Source of the DNA: an uncultured Planctomycetales bacterium
Lineage (GTDB): Bacteria > Planctomycetota > Planctomycetia > Pirellulales > Thermoguttaceae
Direction of reading: 5' to 3'
Assembly: GCA_946541595.1 (NCBI GenBank)
Contig: CAMNJU010000006.1
Coordinates: forward strand, 1-39,445
Length of the DNA stretch: 39,445 nt
In this document: positions 8,361 to 17,066 of the stretch, piece by piece
Layout of the letters: each line of letters begins with the position of its first letter
How positions within the stretch are numbered: position 1 is the stretch's first letter
The notes under the pieces: generated by a model
The model's database searches: none
Told to the model about the DNA's origin: nothing
Seen by the model: the letters and a program-made list of their open reading frames with translations, nothing else
Made by a program: the position numbers and the translations under genes

Positions 8361-10130
8361 TTACAGACTGACGTCTTTTGCCGAGGGCAGCGGGAAATAC
8401 TTGCTTTCGAAAGCTCTGTATTCCTGTTTGAAGTATTCGTCCGTATTGCGGAAGGCGCGCAGGTTCTCGTGAATATTCATGTTGCGTCCGATCGTGTCGA
8501 GGAAGTAGCCGGAAATATTAGAGCAGTGGTCAGAGACGCGCGCGAGATTCGTCAGCAAGTCGGACCAGATAAATCCCGCGTCGATTGAACATTCCCCTTT
8601 TTGAAGGCGCATAATGTGCCGCGTGCGCAACGCTTCCTTCAACGCGTCGATGATTTGTTCGAGCGGTTCCGTCTTTCTCGCCGCTTGGAGATCCTCTTTG
8701 GAAAACGCCTGATAGGACAGGTCGAGGATTTCGGAAACGGCGTTCTTCATAACGTCAAACTCTTTTAGCGCCGTGGCGGAGAACTCGATATTCTTGCGGT
8801 TCTTTTCTTCAGCCGCCATGAGAATATTAACGGCGTGGTCGGCGATGCGCTCGTAATCGCCGACGAGTTTCATGTATTCTGTCGCCTTAACGCTTTCTTC
8901 TTCGGCAATTTGGCGCGACGTCAGCTTGACGAGGTACGCGCTGATAATATCCTCTAGGCGGTCTGTCTCTTCCTCCGCTTGACGGATCGCTTGCGCTTTC
9001 TCTTCGCTGTACTCCGTTACGGTTTCAAGACTTGTTTTCAATGCGCAAATTGCGAGCGTCGCCATATAGTCGAGCTCCTGCCGACTGTGCTCAAGCGCCA
9101 GCGTTGGGCTTTTGAGGAGACGCTCGTCGAGATCCTGTTTCTTCTCCGGCTCTTTTGCGTCTGGGATGATTTTACAGACCGCCTTTTCGAGCAGCCCGCT
9201 CAGCGGAAGGATCATAAGCGTGCACAGGCAGTTAAAGAGCGTATGGAAAACCGCGATTCCTACGAGACTTGCCGACTGCGATAGGAGCGCCGGCGCAAAG
9301 ACCGCTTTGATAATCCAGAACGCCGTGAGCCAAACGAGCGCGCCTATGACGTTAAAACTAAGGTGGACGAGCGCGGCGCGTTTCGCGTTCTTATTCGTCT
9401 CGATGGACGAGATAAGCGCCGTAACGCACGTGCCGATATTCTGACCCATAATGATCGGAATCGCGGCTCCGTAGGTAACCGCGCCGGTAACGGCGAGAGA
9501 CTGCAGGATACCGACGGACGCGGAACTCGACTGAATAACCGCCGTGAGAACGGCGCCAGTCGCGAGACCTAGAATAGGATTGGTAAAGACGAGGAAGAGA
9601 CGCTGGAATTCCGGAACGTGCTGGAGTCCTGAAACGGCCGACGACATGGTCTCCATACCGAACATGAGGGTCGTAAAACTCAGAAGAATCGTTCCGGTAT
9701 CTTTTCTTTTGCTGTTTTTAGCCGTCATGTAGAGGACGACGCCGATTAGCGCGAGAATGGGAGTAAAGGAAGAAGGTTTGAGAAGATTGATAAAGAAGTT
9801 GTCGCTGTCGACGCCCGTTAGGCTTAAGATCCAAGCGGTAGCCGTCGTTCCGACGTTTGCCCCGATAATGACGTTAATCGCTTGCCGCAGCGACATAAGC
9901 CCCGAGTTGACAAATCCGACGACCATAACGGTCGTCGCCGACGAACTTTGAATAATCGCCGTTACTGCGACTCCGGTCGCCAAGCCGGCGAATCTATTTG
10001 TGGTAAACTTGCCGAGCAGCGACTTTAGCCTGTTCCCAGCGCGCCGTTCCAGCGCCTGCCCCATGAGCGACATGCCAAAGAGGAAGAGGCACAGCCCCCC
10101 GATCAAATTCAGTACTGCAAACGCGTCCAT
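8361..10130 (-). CDS. Na+/phosphate cotransporter with C-terminal PhoU-like domain
   Basis: The product (589 aa) is an inner-membrane protein. The N-terminal ~330 residues hold two inverted Na/Pi-cotransporter repeats, each with a QSSSA signature (IIQSSSATTVMVVGFVNSGL and AVIQSSSASVGILQSLAV), separated by hydrophobic helices. From about residue 350 a helical PhoU-like domain follows, with many Glu/Lys-rich heptads and a DYERIADHAVNIL segment. The family (NptA/YjbB type) imports or exports phosphate coupled to sodium; the PhoU part is thought to be regulatory. It lies downstream of phoB-phoR on the same strand but is separated from them by 236 bp with a candidate Pho box. Confidence 0.93.
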   Translation of the reverse strand: MDAFAVLNLIGGLCLFLFGMSLMGQALERRAGNRLKSLLGKFTTNRFAGLATGVAVTAIIQSSSATTVMVVGFVNSGLMSLRQAINVIIGANVGTTATAWILSLTGVDSDNFFINLLKPSSFTPILALIGVVLYMTAKNSKRKDTGTILLSFTTLMFGMETMSSAVSGLQHVPEFQRLFLVFTNPILGLATGAVLTAVIQSSSASVGILQSLAVTGAVTYGAAIPIIMGQNIGTCVTALISSIETNKNAKRAALVHLSFNVIGALVWLTAFWIIKAVFAPALLSQSASLVGIAVFHTLFNCLCTLMILPLSGLLEKAVCKIIPDAKEPEKKQDLDERLLKSPTLALEHSRQELDYMATLAICALKTSLETVTEYSEEKAQAIRQAEEETDRLEDIISAYLVKLTSRQIAEEESVKATEYMKLVGDYERIADHAVNILMAAEEKNRKNIEFSATALKEFDVMKNAVSEILDLSYQAFSKEDLQAARKTEPLEQIIDALKEALRTRHIMRLQKGECSIDAGFIWSDLLTNLARVSDHCSNISGYFLDTIGRNMNIHENLRAFRNTDEYFKQEYRAFESKYFPLPSAKDVSL

Positions 10131-10204
10131 TTTTCTTGCTCCATGTTATTTCATCCATTCAGACACAGCATATCAGACCAATGTCAAAAGCTCTATCACG
10201 GTTT

Positions 10205-10221
10205 TGTAAATTCCTTGTAAA
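10205..10221 (-). promoter_or_regulatory. Candidate Pho box upstream of the Na/Pi cotransporter
   Basis: Two direct copies of TTTACA on the minus strand (10216-10221 and 10205-10210) are spaced with an 11-bp period, as expected for PhoB/PhoP dimer half-sites. They lie about 75 bp ahead of the transporter ATG. No crisp -10 is visible downstream. Confidence 0.4.
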
Positions 10222-10326
10222 GAGGCAAAAAAGAATCTAAGGCGCAAACAGACAGACTGCAAAGAGAATAGAGTCCAGGAGTAGAGTTGATTGACCGCGT
10301 AACGGCAAAGAGAACGGCTTTTCTGA

Positions 10327-10356
10327 CGCGCCTGATTGACAAGACAGGCGCGTCCG
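10327..10356 (-). terminator. Strong hairpin after phoR, poor U tract
   Basis: GACGCGCCTG (10327-10336) and CAGGCGCGTC (10347-10356) form a perfect 10-bp stem 11 bp past the phoR stop. No run of T follows on either strand, so it may be a 3'-end stabiliser or a weak terminator. Confidence 0.4.
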
Positions 10357-10366
10357 CAACTAAGCG

Positions 10367-11722
10367 TTATGACGCCGGCGGTTCCGTCGGCAGAGAGACG
10401 GTAAATTCGGATCCTTCGCCTATGACGCTCTTGATTTTAATCGTTCCGTTATGATTTAAGACGGCGTGTTTTACGATGGACAGTCCGAGTCCCGTGCCGC
10501 CGACCTCTTTGCTGCGGCTCTTGTCGACGCGATAGAACCGCTCGAAAATCCGCGTCAGACTCTCTTCTGGAATTCCAATGCCCGTATCCTTAACGGTGAG
10601 TACCGTAAACCCGTCGGCCTGGCGTACGCAGACGTTAACGCTTCCTCCTTTGCGATTGTATTTAATCGCGTTGTCGCAAAGGTTGTATACGACGCCATAG
10701 AGCGATTGCGGGGTTCCTTTCATGGGCGCGTCCGTACCGGCGAGTTTGAGTTCCACGTTCGCGGCGGCCGCAGACGCCTCTAGGCTGTCGACGGCGTTTT
10801 CCGCGATTCGATAGAGATCGCATGTTTCCCATTCAGAGTCTGCGGCCCAGCTGTCGAGCTTTGTCAGTTCGATAATGTCCTCGACGAGCTTTGTGAGACG
10901 CGACGTTTCGGTTCGAATTTTACCTGCAAACGGTTTGATATCTTCGTCTTTAACCATTCCGTTTTCTAGAAGTTCGGCGTATCCGGAGACAGCGTGAAGC
11001 GGCGTCTTGAGCTCGTGAGAGACGTTTGCGGTAAATTCCTGGCGAATGAGCGCCGTTTTTTCAATTTGCTCCTGATCCCGTTTGACTTGCCGCTGCTGCG
11101 TCGAAATGTGCCGCAACAGGGGCTCGACCTCGCGGTAATTTTTTTTCCCGTAATACTGTTCCGGATTATTTAAATCGATTTCGTTAATCGGTTTGACAAT
11201 CTTTTTCGCAAGTTGTGAAGCGAGCGCGAACGAGAGCGCCATTGCGATAACAATAACGACGCAAATCGGCTGAGCGAATCCAAAGAGCAGAGTCCAAATC
11301 GCCTTCTGGACGATGGAGAGCCGGAGAATCGAACCGTCGGGCAGGCGTTTCGCTACGTAGAGCTGCTTCTCGGAAAGGGCGCTTGAATAGCGGCTCGCTT
11401 CGCCGTAACCCTGCCGAATCGCCTGTTTTACCTCTTCACGTTCCAAGTGGTTCTTCAGCCTCGCGGTATTTGCCTCGCTGTCGTAGAGGACTGAGCCGTC
11501 GGCGGCGATCCATGTAATACGGTAATTCTCCACGTTTAAACTGTCAAAAAAGGACTTTCCGCAAAGAACGACGCCTTGCGCGGCAAGTTCCGTTTCGTTT
11601 TTTAACTGGTTTTTCTGGAGCGTCGTGAAGTAGTTATACGAAATCCCCATAATGAAGATTAACGACGCGAGAAAGACCGACGCGGCGACGAGCCAGATTG
11701 ACTTAAAGATTTTATCGCTCAT
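10367..11722 (-). CDS. phoR: PhoR-type sensor histidine kinase
   Basis: The product (451 aa) is a membrane kinase. Transmembrane helices are at about 10-29 and 143-169, flanking a ~110-residue periplasmic sensor region. A HAMP-like linker follows, then the HisKA motif FTANVSHELKTPLHAVSGY (phospho-acceptor H236). The ATPase domain shows the N box (NLCDNAIKYNRKGG), the G1 box (DTGIGIPEE), the F box (ERFYRVDKSRS) and the G2 box (GGTGLGLSIVKHA). The start codon overlaps the end of the response regulator gene by 11 nt, so the pair is translationally coupled. The neighbouring phosphate transporter supports a phosphate-starvation role over other OmpR-family pairs. Confidence 0.88.
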   Translation of the reverse strand: MSDKIFKSIWLVAASVFLASLIFIMGISYNYFTTLQKNQLKNETELAAQGVVLCGKSFFDSLNVENYRITWIAADGSVLYDSEANTARLKNHLEREEVKQAIRQGYGEASRYSSALSEKQLYVAKRLPDGSILRLSIVQKAIWTLLFGFAQPICVVIVIAMALSFALASQLAKKIVKPINEIDLNNPEQYYGKKNYREVEPLLRHISTQQRQVKRDQEQIEKTALIRQEFTANVSHELKTPLHAVSGYAELLENGMVKDEDIKPFAGKIRTETSRLTKLVEDIIELTKLDSWAADSEWETCDLYRIAENAVDSLEASAAAANVELKLAGTDAPMKGTPQSLYGVVYNLCDNAIKYNRKGGSVNVCVRQADGFTVLTVKDTGIGIPEESLTRIFERFYRVDKSRSKEVGGTGLGLSIVKHAVLNHNGTIKIKSVIGEGSEFTVSLPTEPPAS

Positions 11723-12389
11723 TGGATTCCGCCATTTTGTAACCGACGCCGCGAACCGTTTGAATTAAGTCGCCTCCCTTGTCGAGCTTTGTGCGCAGGG
11801 TTCCGATATGGACGTCGACCGTTCGCGTTTCGCCGTAGTAATCCAAATTCCAGACGCTGGCGAGGATGTGATCTCTTGTAAAGACGCGTCCGGGATTCTC
11901 CATGAAGAGCTTAAGAAGTTCGTATTCTTTCAGGGTAAGCGAAACCGGCTTTCCGGCGACGGAGACGGCGTGCCTTCCTTCGTCAAGCGTTACGATTCCG
12001 CAAGTCAGGGTAACGGAGGGCTTATTCCGGGTACGGCGGAGCGCCGCTTTGATGTGCGAGACCATTTCCATCATGCCAAACGGCTTAGCGAGATAGGCGT
12101 CCGCGCCGGAATCAAGGCCGACGACTTTGTCGTATTCGCTGTCTTTTGCCGTTGCCATAATGACGGGTACGTCGGCGGTCGCCGGGGACGACCGAAGTTT
12201 ATTAAGAATCGTCAAGCCGTCTTCACCGGGGAGCATGACGTCGAGAATGACAAGTTCCGGCGTCTCGTTCCTTATCGCGGACCAGAAACTTTCATCGCTC
12301 TCAAATCCTTTAGCTTCAAAGCCCGACGCTTTGAGCGTATAAATCATTAGATTTCTAATGGCGTCGTCGTCTTCCACACAATAAATCAT
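11712..12389 (-). CDS. phoB: PhoB-type OmpR-family response regulator
   Basis: The product (225 aa from ATG 12389) has a receiver domain opening MIYCVEDDDAIRN with phospho-acceptor D50 (VILDVMLPGEDG) and conserved ATAKDS. A C-terminal winged helix carries VSLTLKEYELLKLF, RVFTRDHILASVW and TVDVHIGTLRTKL, as in PhoB/OmpR DNA-binding domains. A GGAG eight bases upstream favours the ATG at 12389; an in-frame ATG at 12404 has little Shine-Dalgarno support. The regulator probably acts on the Pho-box-like repeats near the transporter and near its own promoter. Confidence 0.9.
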   Translation of the reverse strand: MIYCVEDDDAIRNLMIYTLKASGFEAKGFESDESFWSAIRNETPELVILDVMLPGEDGLTILNKLRSSPATADVPVIMATAKDSEYDKVVGLDSGADAYLAKPFGMMEMVSHIKAALRRTRNKPSVTLTCGIVTLDEGRHAVSVAGKPVSLTLKEYELLKLFMENPGRVFTRDHILASVWNLDYYGETRTVDVHIGTLRTKLDKGGDLIQTVRGVGYKMAESNER

Positions 12390-12416
12390 CGGGGAGTTCT
12401 CCATTTTTTTGCTTTC

Positions 12417-12460
12417 AGTATACTCCCTAATTGTAAATTCTCTAACTGCAGTTATGTAAA
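12417..12460 (-). promoter_or_regulatory. Possible phoB promoter with Pho-box-like half-sites
   Basis: The minus strand has TATACT (12422-12417) as a -10 candidate. Two TTTACA elements (12460-12455 and 12437-12432) lie upstream with a 23-bp period, close to two helical turns. The -35 is poor, as is common for activator-dependent promoters. Autoregulation is an inference. Confidence 0.3.
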
Positions 12461-12714
12461 ATCGAAGAAAAGTCCGGCGAGCGCCCTTTTGAGTCAACGA
12501 TGGGGGACGGATACGGCCGTTCCAGCATCCGAAGCTTCTCCAGTCCAAAGAAAGATCGGTTCCGTTTTTGGGGGACGGTGCAAAAAACTAAAAGATACCG
12601 TCAACCCCCTCTCTTTCTCCTTGCCAAAAATAATCAATCATTGCGATGAATTGTAAACCCTTCTTTTTCACAAGTAACTGGTTTAAATTATTAATCGTCA
12701 ATAGGGATGTTTGT

Positions 12715-12967
12715 GTGATTTCTACAAAAGGCAGATACGCGCCGCGCGTCCTGATCGATTTGGCGGAGCAGGATTCGGGCGATTTCGTCCCCCTTACGGA
12801 AATAGCGCCGCGTCAGCAGATATCGCTCAAGTATCTCGGATTATTTTGAAGATACTTGTCCAAAAGAAGCTGCTCAAAGGGCGTCGGGGAAGGGGGCCGG
12901 CTATAAACTTACCCGCGCGCCGGAGGAGTACGTCGTAAGCGAGATTCTCGAACTGACTGCGGAATAA
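12715..12967 (+). pseudogene. Decayed Rrf2-family regulator remnant flanking operon copy 1
   Basis: From GTG 12715 the frame reads ISTKGRYAPRVLIDLAEQDSGDFVPLTEIA ..., clearly homologous to the intact regulator at 24779. A one-base deletion at the codon matching E42 (KYLEII) gives a stop after 44 residues. Further downstream, homology resumes in another frame through KLLKGRRG and the GGGYKLTRAPEEY region, with a second small indel. It ends at a premature TAA (12965-12967) right after the LELT segment. The C-terminal cysteine region is missing. No promoter or Shine-Dalgarno like those of the intact gene is present upstream. It lies in the same orientation as the intact gene, on the opposite flank of the operon. 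Confidence 0.85.
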
Positions 12968-12989
12968 ACGGCCGACGCTCAATACGAAA

Positions 12990-13033
12990 CGCGGCGCGAA
13001 GCTCTTTTGAACTTCGCGCCGCGCGTGTTTTTT
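12990..13033. terminator. Perfect 12-bp hairpin between rrf2 remnant and operon copy 1
   Basis: CGCGGCGCGAAG (12990-13001) and CTTCGCGCCGCG (13012-13023) pair perfectly around a 10-nt loop. CGTGTTTTTT follows on the plus strand. On the minus strand the arm is followed by TTTCGTATT, so it probably also ends the operon transcript, whose stop lies at 13045. Confidence 0.75.
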
Positions 13034-13044
13034 ACTTTTGTCCG

Positions 13045-14235
13045 CTACTCCCTCTCATGGACGAAGCGAATGAATTCGTCGACCTCTTCTTTTGTATCGA
13101 CCCGAACGGTGTACATCTGCCTTCCCATCGTTTCATGCATCATTTCCGGCATTTCCTCGCACATTTTCATAACGGCGCCGTATCGGTCTAAAATCTCTTC
13201 GTGAGTGTGCGCGTAACGTTTGCCGTCTTTTCTGCTTGCGTAAGCGCAATAGTAGTTTTGGCGCGGCCTGTCGTCCTTCCAGACGCCGTTGACGACCATT
13301 TCCGCCCAAATCTGATAGACGTCGACGCTGTGCGCGAAATTCATCATGTCGGGGGTGTAGCCTCCCGCCGGACGCATATTGACTTCCAGCGCGACAAAGT
13401 CGCCGACGTCGGCAAGGTTCTTTTTGGGCTGCGTAAGCCTGAAAAATTCAAGGTGAATAAACCGATTGAACGCATTGAACGCTTTCGCCGTCCGCCTCCC
13501 TAATTCGTACAGCTTGGGAAGGTCGTCTCTGTTTACGTAATACGCCAAATCCAAACCTTTATTGACGATATCCGCGATCGAGGGCGGCCAAACGGTCGAC
13601 GACTCGAAGAGAGGCGTCGCGTTTGCGTCGGTAATGGCGTCGTACGAATAGACGTCGCCCGTAATAAACTCTTCACAGACGTACGGTTCGTCCGGCTTCT
13701 CTTTGAAAAACCGCCGAACGTCGTCCAGCGATTCCAGTTTGTACGTATGCGCCGCGCCCACGCCTTTTTCCGGCTTGGCGATTGCGGGAAAACCGACGGC
13801 CTCGAGAAACGCCGCCGTTTGCTCCCAGTTCTCCACTTTGGCGCATCGCGCCGTCGGAACGTTCGCCTGGGCGTATTTGATCTTCATTTCCGCCTTGCTT
13901 TTAAAGAAGCGGACTTCGTCCGGCTGGACGCCCGTCTTTATGTTAAAGTCTTGACGGAGCCGCGCGTCCTGCTCGAGCCAGTATTCGTTGTTCGACTCGA
14001 TCCAGTGAATTCTGCCGTACTTCGACGCGAAGAAGGCGACGGCGCGCCGCATCTCTTCGTAGGATTCCATATTCGGCAGATAGTAGTATTCGTCGAGCGA
14101 ACGCGTAACTTCCGGGGCGAGCGAGTCGTAAGGCGCGTCTCCGATTCCCAATACGCGAACGCCCATTTTCTTTAAACGGTCGCAAAAGTTCCAATAGGTT
14201 CTAGGGAAATGTGGGGAAACGACAATGAAATTCAT
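13045..14235 (-). CDS. ATP-grasp ligase B (operon copy 1, fifth gene)
   Basis: The product (396 aa) is a stand-alone ATP-grasp enzyme, expected to join a carboxylate to an amine through an acyl-phosphate. The N-terminal pre-ATP-grasp domain starts MNFIVVSPHFPRTYWNFCDR. The nucleotide-binding segment is FPAIAKPEKGVGAAHTYKL (about 170-190), then VCEEFITGDVYSYDAITD. The Mg-binding signature is VALEVNMRPAGGYTPDM. The EVNxRPAGG form resembles L-amino-acid ligases (BacD/carnosine synthase group) more than D-Ala ligases. It is paralogous to ligase A, the first gene of the same operon. The start lies 16 bp after the amidotransferase stop. Substrates are unknown; I infer one is a cysteinyl or gamma-glutamyl compound from context. 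Confidence 0.85.
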   Translation of the reverse strand: MNFIVVSPHFPRTYWNFCDRLKKMGVRVLGIGDAPYDSLAPEVTRSLDEYYYLPNMESYEEMRRAVAFFASKYGRIHWIESNNEYWLEQDARLRQDFNIKTGVQPDEVRFFKSKAEMKIKYAQANVPTARCAKVENWEQTAAFLEAVGFPAIAKPEKGVGAAHTYKLESLDDVRRFFKEKPDEPYVCEEFITGDVYSYDAITDANATPLFESSTVWPPSIADIVNKGLDLAYYVNRDDLPKLYELGRRTAKAFNAFNRFIHLEFFRLTQPKKNLADVGDFVALEVNMRPAGGYTPDMMNFAHSVDVYQIWAEMVVNGVWKDDRPRQNYYCAYASRKDGKRYAHTHEEILDRYGAVMKMCEEMPEMMHETMGRQMYTVRVDTKEEVDEFIRFVHERE

Positions 14236-14251
14236 AATACCGTTCTCTCAG

Positions 14252-15028
14252 TTAGAGTTCCGCGAAGTCCATGTACAGGTACTTTGTTTTCGCCGCGTCG
14301 TCGACGTACTGAGCGCCGTGATTCGTGCCCGCGGCGACGAATTCGCCCTCCTGATACGCGGTAAGCGTTGTAAATTCGACCGGATTCCACTTTTCTTCGT
14401 CGAGCGGCACGGTCGAAAAGAACGCCGAATCGCCGTCCTGCCGAACGAACAGACTGTTTTTGTAGTTCGTGTGGACGTAAAAGAGTTCGCCGTCGTGGAT
14501 AATCAGATTCAGCTTGTTGTTCGGCGCCAGTTCGCAAACGATCGAGTTTACGGTTTCGAAGCGTTCTTCACGTCTGAGTATTCTGCGCTGGCCGTCCTGC
14601 TGGGCGTTAATTTTATCTACCAGGTAGAACAGAATTCTCTCGCTGTCCGTGAATCCCTCCTGAACGCGGACGTACTTGTCTAAAACAGGCGCTTCGAAGA
14701 TCGTTCCGTTATGAATGAGCGTCCATGCGCGTCCGGAATTGTCGCGCCGCACGAAAGGATGGCAGTTTTCATAGTCCATATTGCCTCGCGTTGCCAGCCG
14801 CAAATGGGCCATCATTCCGCGCGTTACGATCGGCCGGCGGATTCTTTCGCGTAAATATCTGCTTTTAAACGCCGGCTGAGGTTCCTTTTCCAAATTGACC
14901 GAATCGCCCCCGTCAAAGAGCGCAAGCCCCCATCCGTTGGGCATGTCGATACTGTGCGACATAAATCTTTTCAAAATGTCGTTGACTCGAATCGGCGTTT
15001 TACTTGAGATTGCCAGCAGTTCGCACAT
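14252..15028 (-). CDS. Class II glutamine amidotransferase, EgtC/YafJ-like (copy 1, fourth gene)
   Basis: The product (258 aa) is an N-terminal-nucleophile hydrolase. It begins MCELLAISS, so Cys2 becomes the catalytic nucleophile after Met removal. Further family marks are NGWGLALFDGG, AHLRLATRG, the NCHPFVR segment and WTLIHNGTI. EgtC of the ergothioneine pathway belongs to this family and removes a gamma-glutamyl group; other members release ammonia from glutamine. AGGAGG lies eight bases upstream, and the first 29 nt overlap the ligase gene before it, suggesting translational coupling. Its pairing with a glutamate-cysteine ligase mirrors egtA/egtC. No egtB, egtD or egtE homologue is nearby, so the product is not simply ergothioneine. 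Confidence 0.88.
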   Translation of the reverse strand: MCELLAISSKTPIRVNDILKRFMSHSIDMPNGWGLALFDGGDSVNLEKEPQPAFKSRYLRERIRRPIVTRGMMAHLRLATRGNMDYENCHPFVRRDNSGRAWTLIHNGTIFEAPVLDKYVRVQEGFTDSERILFYLVDKINAQQDGQRRILRREERFETVNSIVCELAPNNKLNLIIHDGELFYVHTNYKNSLFVRQDGDSAFFSTVPLDEEKWNPVEFTTLTAYQEGEFVAAGTNHGAQYVDDAAKTKYLYMDFAEL

Positions 15029-16304
15029 TTAACAGTTCCTCCTGTCGTTCTTTTGCTAACCGAATTCCTTTTCCCACATAATTATCCGCGTATTCGTTCC
15101 GTATAATCCATGCGTAACGGCAGTCCGGGTCGACAAATTTCTCAGCTTCAAAATCGAGAATATCCCTGATTTCAGGCGGAAAATCTCTGTAGAAGTTTTT
15201 CATGGCGATAATCATTTTCAGGGCCGCGTCCTCGACCGATTCAAATATCTTGTTCGGGGCGCCGACGTTGACCATGCGAAGGTCGTATCGCGCCGCGTTT
15301 TTGAAGTTCTGAACCGCCTGAACTTGATCGCGAACGGTCAGTTTGGGACGCGACATACTCAGCAGCCATACCATGAGCAGCTGCGCGAAGATTAAGTCTT
15401 TCTTATTGACTCCGGAAGGTTCAAGCGGGTTTAAGTCGAACATTCTCAGCTCAATATGATTGACGCCCTCTTCGCGCAGCGTCTGCAGGAGGTTCTGTCC
15501 TCTCGGTTTGAGACGGATCGGATAGTACAGTTCCGTCGGGGCCGCGAGGAGCTGTTCGTCGACGTAGCGCTGAATGCTGTCGGCGTACGTGTCGACGCTG
15601 TCGTAGTTAAAAACGGGCGTAAAGTAGTTCCAGTATCCCAGTTCTCCGCAGCGCAGGCTCGCAAATCCGCTAAAGGTTGTGCGCCCCATAACGCCCTCTT
15701 CAACGTAACTCGAATCGAAGAGCGGACTTGCCGCGGTTATCGCCGTAAGTATCCATCCGTAAGCGGCGAGCTGTTCCGCGAGCGTCAGGTAGAGTCTGTT
15801 TTTGTACTCTTGGAAATCTGTTTCGTTTCCCGCTTCAAAATCGGCGCGCAGAAGCTCGTCTGAGAACGAGTAGTTCACGTGAATTCCGCACAGCGCCATT
15901 TTGTACTTTCCGTACCGTCTGGACAGATATTCGCGATAACTCGTTTTGGGGGAAAGAACGCCGGTAAAGGACGCCGTCGGCACGTCGTCTTCGTCTTCGA
16001 TAAAGGGCGGATTCGAGAATTGCCAAAGGAGTTCCGGTTCAGGGAGCCGCGCAACCGTTTCGTTGACTTTGCGCGTATACCGGAGCAGCGCGTCGACCGC
16101 GCCGTCTGCGGAATCGTAGACCGACGTGTTGATTTCAGTCTGGTTCTCGCAAAAATCGCGGACGATATGCGTTTCGCTCAGCGGAAACGGATGCGGCGTA
16201 TGAGAGAACGACCCGTTGCGAAGGACGCGCAGCGACTCTTTTTCCAAGCCGAAGTTTCCTTGCAGCAGCAGACGTTTAACTCTTTTATCGTCGATATGAA
16301 GCAT
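15000..16304 (-). CDS. gshA: GshA-type glutamate-cysteine ligase (copy 1, third gene)
   Basis: The product (434 aa) belongs to the gamma-proteobacterial/GshAB-type glutamate-cysteine ligase family, which makes gamma-glutamylcysteine from Glu, Cys and ATP. Visible blocks are FGLEKESLRVLRNGSFSHTPHPF at the N terminus, the metal/Glu-binding RDFCENQTEINTS, CGIHVNYSFSD, SLRCGELGYWN and VNHIELRMFDLNPLEPSGV. It is shorter than E. coli GshA (~518 aa) and lacks the fused ATP-grasp of bifunctional GshAB; here two ATP-grasp enzymes are separate genes in the same operon. The second substrate could be another amine, but the cysteine-codon leader upstream points to cysteine. It lies 15 bp after the esterase. 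Confidence 0.88.
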   Translation of the reverse strand: MLHIDDKRVKRLLLQGNFGLEKESLRVLRNGSFSHTPHPFPLSETHIVRDFCENQTEINTSVYDSADGAVDALLRYTRKVNETVARLPEPELLWQFSNPPFIEDEDDVPTASFTGVLSPKTSYREYLSRRYGKYKMALCGIHVNYSFSDELLRADFEAGNETDFQEYKNRLYLTLAEQLAAYGWILTAITAASPLFDSSYVEEGVMGRTTFSGFASLRCGELGYWNYFTPVFNYDSVDTYADSIQRYVDEQLLAAPTELYYPIRLKPRGQNLLQTLREEGVNHIELRMFDLNPLEPSGVNKKDLIFAQLLMVWLLSMSRPKLTVRDQVQAVQNFKNAARYDLRMVNVGAPNKIFESVEDAALKMIIAMKNFYRDFPPEIRDILDFEAEKFVDPDCRYAWIIRNEYADNYVGKGIRLAKERQEELLNVRTAGNLK

Positions 16305-16319
16305 AAGTCTTGATCCCTG

Positions 16320-17066
16320 TTATTGAAGGCCGAGCAGCCAAGGGAGGAAATACCGGATTTGTTTGCGCCACCATGGCCAGTCATGATTGACGTCGTATCC
16401 CCAAAAATCGACCCATGCATGGATTCCTTTTTTCTGAAAGACGTCGCGCAGGATAGCGGCCGTTCTTCTCCCTTCGTCTTCCCACGCGCCCTGACCGACG
16501 CAAATAGCGATTTTGCGCTGGTTATACAGCTTGACGTATGGGTGGTCCTCCGGCATGTTTGCCAGAAAATGAACGGGCGAATTATCGTAAAGAACGCCGT
16601 TGAGCCAGTTTCCCCAAAAATAGGCTGCGTCGTAGCATCCGGAACATCCCAAGACGCCGCCGAACAAATCTGGCCGCCGCAGAAAGACGATCGCCGCGTG
16701 CGTCGCTCCCAAGCTGAAGCCCGTCGTTATGGGTATCCCTTGCTCGCCGTTGATTCCTTTAATGAACGGGAGCGCCTCGTCGACTATATAGCGGTAATAA
16801 TTTTCCTGAACGTTCGCTCGGCGCTCTTTATCCCCCGTCTTGTCGGACCAGCTTTCGGCGTCGACCGTATCTACGCTGAATAATTGAATTACGCCCTGTT
16901 CGATGTAATCGGAAAGGGTCTCCTGCATATGAAAGCTTTCCCAATTGTCGCACATGCCGTCCTGGCATGGGAACGCGATCAGGGGCGTTCCGGCATGTCC
17001 GTGCGTGAGAATATTCATGTTTCTTGCGAGCCGTTCGCTGTAGTGGGTGTGAAGTTCTCTTTTCAT
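16320..17066 (-). CDS. Alpha/beta-hydrolase, esterase D-like (copy 1, second gene)
   Basis: The product (248 aa) starts at ATG 17066, whose ATGA overlaps the stop of ligase A by 4 nt; the longer open frame upstream lies inside that gene. The nucleophile elbow is GFSLG with Ser118. A conserved late DVNHDWPWW supplies a candidate His228. The overall layout (PLIAFPCQDGMCDNWESF near the N terminus, then SVDTVDAESW) fits the putative-esterase family that includes enterochelin esterase-like and S-formylglutathione hydrolase-like enzymes. No signal peptide is seen, so it is cytosolic. In this operon it might hydrolyse a thioester or ester intermediate, or transfer an acyl group. The exact reaction is not visible. 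Confidence 0.82.
   Translation of the reverse strand: MKRELHTHYSERLARNMNILTHGHAGTPLIAFPCQDGMCDNWESFHMQETLSDYIEQGVIQLFSVDTVDAESWSDKTGDKERRANVQENYYRYIVDEALPFIKGINGEQGIPITTGFSLGATHAAIVFLRRPDLFGGVLGCSGCYDAAYFWGNWLNGVLYDNSPVHFLANMPEDHPYVKLYNQRKIAICVGQGAWEDEGRRTAAILRDVFQKKGIHAWVDFWGYDVNHDWPWWRKQIRYFLPWLLGLQ

Noticed and set aside
10327-10356. Transposon end or REP element
   Set aside because: The hairpin is single, not repeated elsewhere in the window, and sits where a gene 3' end would.
14252-16304. Ergothioneine cluster
   Set aside because: GshA plus an EgtC-like protein are present, but no sulfoxide synthase, histidine methyltransferase or lyase gene is nearby. The SUMF1 protein at 1425 is secreted and 13 kb away, so it is not EgtB.
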